Positions 5,784 through 9,615 of a DNA stretch of 9,615 nt are shown here, piece after piece. Below the pieces are notes generated by a model. It saw nothing but the letters and a program-made list of their open reading frames with translations, was not told the DNA's origin and ran no database searches. Source of the stretch: an uncultured Faecalibacterium sp. (GTDB lineage Bacteria; Bacillota; Clostridia; Oscillospirales; Ruminococcaceae); contig CALDLZ010000290.1 in the NCBI GenBank assembly GCA_937915335.1, positions 1 to 9,615 on the forward strand. The letters run 5' to 3'. Numbering within the stretch: position 1 is the stretch's first letter; each line of letters opens with the position of its first letter. A program made the position numbers and the translations under genes.

Positions 5784-5860
5784 GGCGGCACTTCTCCGAA
5801 AAAGCATAGTGGCTTGCAGCCGATCATGCGGTTGTCAAGGTACAATGTGGTTTTGTAAGA
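5463..5860. other. GC-rich leader upstream of the relaxase, no convincing gene
   Basis: About 400 bp that are clearly richer in G and C than the following 270 bp. All three minus-strand frames are partly open, but none gives a recognisable protein. Stem-forming sequences are visible. For example, GCGCAA (5613-5618) pairs with TTGCGC (5640-5645) and encloses AGAGC/GCTCT around TGC (5619-5631). The position between a candidate oriT and the relaxase gene suggests a mobilization leader: a structured RNA, relaxosome sites, or a long 5' untranslated region. This is inference from place and composition only. Confidence 0.4.
5613..5645. repeat. Nested inverted repeat in the mobilization leader
   Basis: An outer 6-bp pair (GCGCAA/TTGCGC) encloses a perfect 5-bp hairpin AGAGC-TGC-GCTCT. 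No T-run follows on either strand, so it is not a simple terminator. It may be a structural element of the mobilization region. Confidence 0.3.
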
Positions 5861-6130
5861 AGTCGAAGGCTTTAAAAAATGCGGATAGACTGTTTTTTGA
5901 AAGCAGTCCCTACACCCTATACAAACTTAAAGGGGTGTTTTTAAACCGGGTCTTGCGAAAGTTCAAAGAAAATTCACTTTTCTAACGTGTCCCTATACCT
6001 ATAGCATCCTAGAATGGGTGTTTGGCAACCTGATTTTCTAATTTTGTTTGAATGTCTTCTTACTCCTTACACCAATATGAATCTATAGGGCCGTTTTGGA
6101 ATACAGTTTTGAAAATTTCACAATTTAGGC
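5861..6130. other. AT-rich intergenic region between hsdR and the mobilization module
   Basis: About 270 bp with no credible gene, markedly richer in A and T than its left neighbour. It holds the oriT-like site at 5911-5937, a second GTATAGGG copy (minus strand, 5991-5998) and CTATAGGG on the plus strand (6083-6090). Promoters for the relaxase operon should lie here or in the adjoining GC-rich leader. I see only weak candidates, such as a TTGAAC box followed 17 bases later by TAAAAA on the minus strand between about 5939 and 5967. Confidence 0.45.
5911..5937 (-). other. oriT: Candidate MobV-type origin of transfer (oriT)
   Basis: On the minus strand the sequence GTATAGGGTGTA (5911-5922) resembles the pMV158 nick region GTATAGTGTG/TTA recognised by MobV relaxases, differing at one base up to the nick. 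By analogy the nick would fall between 5913 and 5912. An inverted repeat CACCC/GGGTG (5933-5937 with 5913-5917) brackets it, as hairpins do in MobV origins. It lies about 470 bp upstream of the relaxase gene and in the same orientation. The similarity is seen by eye and the function is inferred. Confidence 0.45.
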
Positions 6131-6137
6131 AAAAAGA

Positions 6138-6174
6138 AAAACGGCAATGCAGATAAAATCCACCTTGCCGTTTT
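6138..6174 (-). terminator. Terminator of hsdR
   Basis: Read on the minus strand, AAAACGGCAA (6165-6174) pairs perfectly with TTGCCGTTTT (6138-6147) across a 17-base loop, and the stem runs into TCTTTTT. It starts 13 bases after the hsdR stop codon, so restriction-gene transcription should end before the mobilization region. In the other direction the T-run is short, so it may act weakly both ways. Confidence 0.8.
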
Positions 6175-6187
6175 GAAAGATATTCTA

Positions 6188-9100
6188 TTATGCTGCGATT
6201 GCGTTGGCGTTGACCTGCTCGATGGTTTTGCGAATGCCGAGCCAGACACTCAAATCGGTAAAGACCTCTACGATGCTTCCCTGATCTGTGAATGGCGGCT
6301 CCTGCAAAACCGACAGGTCTTTCATCATGCCATTATGCACGATGTACTCGACAATCTGGTTGACAAAGTAAATCTGTCGGCTGTCGAGATTGGCACCATC
6401 CAGATATTGCGAAAATGCAGCTTTCGCTGCAGCCATATCAAGGCCAACGATTTCCCGCACGAATTCTCCCAGAGGCTTTGTGCCATATTCGGCTTCATAG
6501 TCTTCTTTCGTGCCGACCTCACTCCAAAGAATTTTTTCAAGCTCTTTGACATCTTCAGTAGTGAGTGGGATGTTGCCTTTCAGTTTGGCAATGGCCGAAT
6601 TATCCTGATGCTGCCGTACATAGTATTCAGCTTTTGCCTTATAATTCTTCAGATCATCGTTTTCCAGTTCGGCTTCTTTCCATTCTGTTGAAAGGATTTC
6701 GTCGGAAAAATCCGTATCATACCGCACACGCTCAATGGGAATGTACTTGATTAAGTCGCGCAGCTCTTTTCGGATGTGCTCAAACTCGTTCACATCTGCC
6801 GTTTTGGTATAATCCGTCTGGATGATTTTTTCGAGCAATGTGCGTTTCTGATCAATCTCTGGAATGTTGGACACGCTCGCAACCGCTTTTGCTTTTTTCA
6901 GTAGCTCACTGCGGCCACGATTATACGGCTTCCCAGCAAGGTATGCCAGCTCAATGCCATACAGCAACGCATCAAAACGAAGTGCTTTCGGATCATCCGG
7001 CTCCGGCTCAATCAAGGGCGCAAGTTCTTCCCGGGCAATTAAAGTATCCGCATAGGTCAGAGCATTGTAACTGTTCTTGTCTGCGTATAACTCGACATAC
7101 TTCAAATGCTGCTTGACTGCAAAATTGTCACGGTTCAGTTCTTGCACCTGACTGGCCATGTGCTCCACCAGCGAAGTACGGAACGCTTTTAATTCTTCCG
7201 TCTGGAACTGCATATCCTGCAATTTATACGCAATTTCAAACTGCAAGCCGAAAATGGCACCCTGAACGGCAATCATGTTCGGGGTAGCGTTTCCTTTGTT
7301 CATGCGGAAGAACTCAAAATTTCCGCAGAAGTCAAAAATGTAAAACTTCTCCTTGTCCTCACCATCCAGAAGCCCCGGACACAGGCGCGTACCACGTCCG
7401 ATCATCTGCCAGAACTTTGCCTTGCTCAGAACCTTTTTGAAAAAGACCAGATTCAATACCTCTGGCACGTCAATGCCAGTGTCCAGCATATCTACTGAAA
7501 TCGCAATCTGCGGCAATTTGTTTGGGTCAGAAAATTCGTCGATAGCACTCTGCGCATAATTGAGCCGATTGTCGATTACCATGGCATAGCCGTTCAAATG
7601 CGGATATTCCTGATTGAACACCTTAAGAATTTCCTCGGCATGGTCGTGGCTCTTGGCAAAAATAATCGTCTTGCCGATTTTGCTGCCATAGTCAATTTTC
7701 AAGGCGTTCTGCATGACGACATTCAGGACCTGCCGGATAGTATCTTTGTTGAACAGCCAGCTATTCAGGGCAGACGCATCAATGCTGGCCGGCAGATTGC
7801 CGTTTTCATCTTCAAAGGTGTTTTCGTAGGCTTCTCGTTCTTCGTCCGAAAGTTCATCGTAGGTGATGCCTTTCTTCATGAACTTCACTTCGCTCTCCAC
7901 TGAGAGAAAATCAACAAGAAAGCCATCCTTGACCGCTTGCGCCAACTCATAGCCATAGGTCGGAACGCCATTTTCAAGGTCAAAGATCTCGTATGTATTT
8001 TTATCAATTTCATCTTTGGGTGTAGCGGTCAGGCCAACCAGTGGAGCATCAAAATAGTGGAAAATGTCACGGTATTTATTGTAGATGGAGCGGTGTGCTT
8101 CATCGCAGATGATCAGATCGAAATGACCACAGGTAAACAGCTTGCCCTCTGCATCGTGAACGGAATCAATGCAGTTCATCATGGTCTGATAGGTCGAGAA
8201 TACACAGTGCGCTGTAAAATTGTCTTTTTCTTCGCAGAGGTTCGTTACGGAAAGCTCCGGCAGGAGGTTGACAAAGCTGCGCTTTGCCTGCGTCACAAGG
8301 CTGTTGCGGTCAGCCAGAAACAACACGTTCTTGACCCAGCCATGCTGCAATAATACATCGACCAGCGCAATGACCGTGCGAGTCTTACCAGAGCCTGTTG
8401 CCATGACGAGCAGAGCTTTCCGGCGGTTTTTCCGGCCAAAACTGTCGCAAACGGCCTTGATTGCACCCTCCTGATAATACCGTCCGGCAATGTTCTTATT
8501 TACGTCCACATTTGCAAGGCTGGTGCGCATCGCTTGCAGGTTGAACCACTTTTCAAGGTCACGCTTGGAGTAAATGGAAGCAATTTTGCGCTCAGGATAG
8601 ATATTGTCCACGATTCGGGTGTCGAAACCGTTCGTCAGGAATACCACTGGGCGGCGTCCAAACTGCTTTTCGAGAATATCCGCATACAGCTTTGCCTGTT
8701 GACGACCTATCGCAACATCCTTACAGGTACGCTTTGCTTCAATCACAGCCAGTGCACGGCCATCATCACCATACAGAACATAATCCGCATAGCCGATGCC
8801 GCTTTTGTTGGGCATACCGGGCAGAGGAACCTCATTGACCCAGTTTTTGCCCTCAACCCACCCGGCATCGGTTAGCATGGAATCAATATACAGTTTTCGG
8901 GTCTTGTACTCCGAAAGTTCCAGCGGCTTGGGCACATAGGAGGGCTGCTGCGTTTCGCGGCGGGCAGTCAGCTGCGCCTTGAGTTCGGCATTTTCTTTGA
9001 TGAGTGCATCCAAGTCCACATCCGGCAAAGTAGGCTGTGCGACAGGTACGGCAGGCTGCTGCGTAAGCAGGGAAGCATCGAATTTCTTTTCCTGATAGCT

Positions 9101-9481
9101 CGTTCCATAGCAGTAGGCTACAAAGTCAAGGAACAGAAACAGATTTTCAAGGCAAAGTTCAGCCTGTTCCCGGCTGATGCTGCGGCTTCCGTGGGCTGCG
9201 TCGTTGCCGCGCTTACGGATAAAATCCATTCGCCGCCACAGGTCATCGTCCACAATGTCGTGAAACTCTTCTGTGCTCATCAGGCTGACGAGCTTATCGT
9301 CCCACGGTTTGACGAGGAAGCTATCCACCGAATACATCCACTTGACTGCAAATTCCATGGCGCGGCGGCAGTCCAGCACAGCGGTGGCCGCATCAATGGG
9401 CAGAATCTTCTCCGCCGCAATCGCCGCATCCGCAAAGCCGGAAAACTGCGGGTCGTCTTTCAGAAAGTCAAAGTTGGTCAA
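6188..9481 (-). CDS. hsdR: Type I restriction enzyme, HsdR (restriction/translocase) subunit
   Basis: A 1097-residue motor-nuclease subunit that, with HsdM and HsdS, translocates and cuts unmethylated DNA. Residues 20-125 resemble the DUF4145 domain, and a short charged helix follows (about 155-175). The nuclease domain shows the PD-(D/E)XK pattern: D233 (GYADYVL) and E248-A-K250 (VIEAKRT). The SF2 motor has Walker A ATGSGKT (361-367), DEAH (460-463), LTATP (484-488), motif V SVDMLDTGIDVPEV (from 662) and motif VI QMIGRGTR (692-699). The remainder (about 740-1097) fits the EcoEI-type HsdR C-terminal domain. All key residues are present and the length is normal for DUF4145-containing members, so it appears functional. 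The start is TTG with GGGAGG (9490-9495) eight bases upstream. It follows hsdS after 19 bases, as an operon, and has its own terminator. It is cargo relative to the mobilization genes. Confidence 0.94.
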   Translation of the reverse strand: MTNFDFLKDDPQFSGFADAAIAAEKILPIDAATAVLDCRRAMEFAVKWMYSVDSFLVKPWDDKLVSLMSTEEFHDIVDDDLWRRMDFIRKRGNDAAHGSRSISREQAELCLENLFLFLDFVAYCYGTSYQEKKFDASLLTQQPAVPVAQPTLPDVDLDALIKENAELKAQLTARRETQQPSYVPKPLELSEYKTRKLYIDSMLTDAGWVEGKNWVNEVPLPGMPNKSGIGYADYVLYGDDGRALAVIEAKRTCKDVAIGRQQAKLYADILEKQFGRRPVVFLTNGFDTRIVDNIYPERKIASIYSKRDLEKWFNLQAMRTSLANVDVNKNIAGRYYQEGAIKAVCDSFGRKNRRKALLVMATGSGKTRTVIALVDVLLQHGWVKNVLFLADRNSLVTQAKRSFVNLLPELSVTNLCEEKDNFTAHCVFSTYQTMMNCIDSVHDAEGKLFTCGHFDLIICDEAHRSIYNKYRDIFHYFDAPLVGLTATPKDEIDKNTYEIFDLENGVPTYGYELAQAVKDGFLVDFLSVESEVKFMKKGITYDELSDEEREAYENTFEDENGNLPASIDASALNSWLFNKDTIRQVLNVVMQNALKIDYGSKIGKTIIFAKSHDHAEEILKVFNQEYPHLNGYAMVIDNRLNYAQSAIDEFSDPNKLPQIAISVDMLDTGIDVPEVLNLVFFKKVLSKAKFWQMIGRGTRLCPGLLDGEDKEKFYIFDFCGNFEFFRMNKGNATPNMIAVQGAIFGLQFEIAYKLQDMQFQTEELKAFRTSLVEHMASQVQELNRDNFAVKQHLKYVELYADKNSYNALTYADTLIAREELAPLIEPEPDDPKALRFDALLYGIELAYLAGKPYNRGRSELLKKAKAVASVSNIPEIDQKRTLLEKIIQTDYTKTADVNEFEHIRKELRDLIKYIPIERVRYDTDFSDEILSTEWKEAELENDDLKNYKAKAEYYVRQHQDNSAIAKLKGNIPLTTEDVKELEKILWSEVGTKEDYEAEYGTKPLGEFVREIVGLDMAAAKAAFSQYLDGANLDSRQIYFVNQIVEYIVHNGMMKDLSVLQEPPFTDQGSIVEVFTDLSVWLGIRKTIEQVNANAIAA

Positions 9482-9489
9482 TTCTCACA

Positions 9490-9495
9490 CCTCCC
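9490..9495 (-). promoter_or_regulatory. Shine-Dalgarno supporting the TTG start of hsdR
   Basis: GGGAGG on the minus strand lies eight bases before the TTG at 9479-9481, in the gap between hsdS and hsdR. It justifies the non-ATG start. Confidence 0.75.
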
Positions 9496-9500
9496 GGCTT

Positions 9501-9615
9501 CTATTTTGAACGATTTTCAGCCAAAATGCAAGCGCTTTGTGCAAAAAGTGTTGCGAGCAATTTTGATTTGTCTACTTCTTCCACAAAGGCGGCAAACTGG
9601 TTTTGGAGTTCAATT
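9501..9615 (-). CDS. hsdS: Type I restriction specificity subunit HsdS, 3' end only
   Basis: The last 37 codons of a minus-strand gene that enters from beyond the right edge, ending with TAG at 9501-9503. The translation begins IELQNQFAAFVEEVDKSK, the conserved sequence near the C-terminus of many HsdS proteins. HsdS chooses the DNA target for both methylation and cleavage. After KSK the usual helical tail (typically ending in a KKALMQ-like stretch) is replaced by LLATLFAQSACILAENRSK, which is short and unlike the family. A C-terminal variant, a frameshift or a recombination scar are all possible. The target-recognition domains are outside the window, and hsdM is presumably further right. Confidence 0.8.
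   Translation of the reverse strand, partial: IELQNQFAAFVEEVDKSKLLATLFAQSACILAENRSK

Noticed and set aside
5780..5835. TTGACA on the minus strand as a relaxase promoter
   Set aside because: The nearest -10-like TATGCT is 24 bases away, too far for a standard vegetative promoter.
5755..5985. 76-residue plus-strand ORF over the oriT-like region
   Set aside because: It has no recognisable domain or clear ribosome binding site and spans a sharp composition change and the candidate oriT hairpin.
1..9615. CRISPR array, rRNA or complete tRNA gene
   Set aside because: No regularly spaced longer repeats, no rRNA-like sequence, and no complete tRNA cloverleaf were found. The only tRNA sequence is the 3' half at 146-190.
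1..9615. Insertion sequence or transposase
   Set aside because: No transposase motifs or terminal inverted repeats with target duplications are apparent. Mobility here is explained by the tyrosine recombinase.

Overview
This window looks like part of an integrative and mobilizable element (IME) from a Gram-positive gut-type bacterium. Bacillota/Clostridia is inferred, and a Faecalibacterium-like Oscillospirales host is a guess. The grounds are strong GGAGG-type ribosome binding sites, mixed GC content, and the combination of a MobV relaxase, a CHC2 mini-primase and an SF3 helicase. All seven genes I support lie on the minus strand. The many plus-strand open frames are shadows of them.

Layout from left to right. 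Positions 1-145 contain no gene, but they carry two copies of GTGCCTTATT and a palindrome. Positions 146-190 are the 3' half of a tRNA-Lys(TTT), running from the anticodon loop to the encoded CCA. It is immediately followed by a strong hairpin terminator at 191-235. The 5' half of the tRNA is absent, so this is a site-specific recombination core and not a working tRNA. Positions 241-344 carry further short repeats that resemble integrase arm sites. Next come a tyrosine recombinase (343-1728) and a small excisionase-like HTH protein (1744-2055). A repeat-rich hairpin at 2099-2155 separates this recombination module from a replication/mobilization operon: MobV relaxase (4079-5446), CHC2 zinc-finger primase (3482-4033 or slightly longer) and SF3 helicase (2179-3528), transcribed in that order. 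Upstream of the relaxase is about 740 bp without a convincing gene. Its first half is GC-rich. Its AT-rich second half holds a sequence resembling the nick region of MobV origins of transfer. The right third is a type I restriction module: hsdR (6188-9481), with its own terminator, preceded by the 3' end of hsdS, which runs off the window.

How the genes fit together (inference from families). Integrase and excisionase would move the element in and out of the tRNA-Lys gene. The relaxase would nick oriT for mobilization by a helper conjugation apparatus, since no type IV secretion gene is visible here. Primase and helicase would copy the transferred or excised circle. The restriction system is cargo that could defend the host or stabilise the element.

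The most notable points are three. First, the tRNA fragment is flanked on both sides by apparent element sequence, as expected of a circular attP or a tandem junction and not of a simple attL. Second, the relaxase and the primase both lack an ATG where their ribosome binding sites and conserved N-termini predict one. Third, there is a candidate MobV-type oriT at 5911-5937. I see no clearly unprecedented system in the window.
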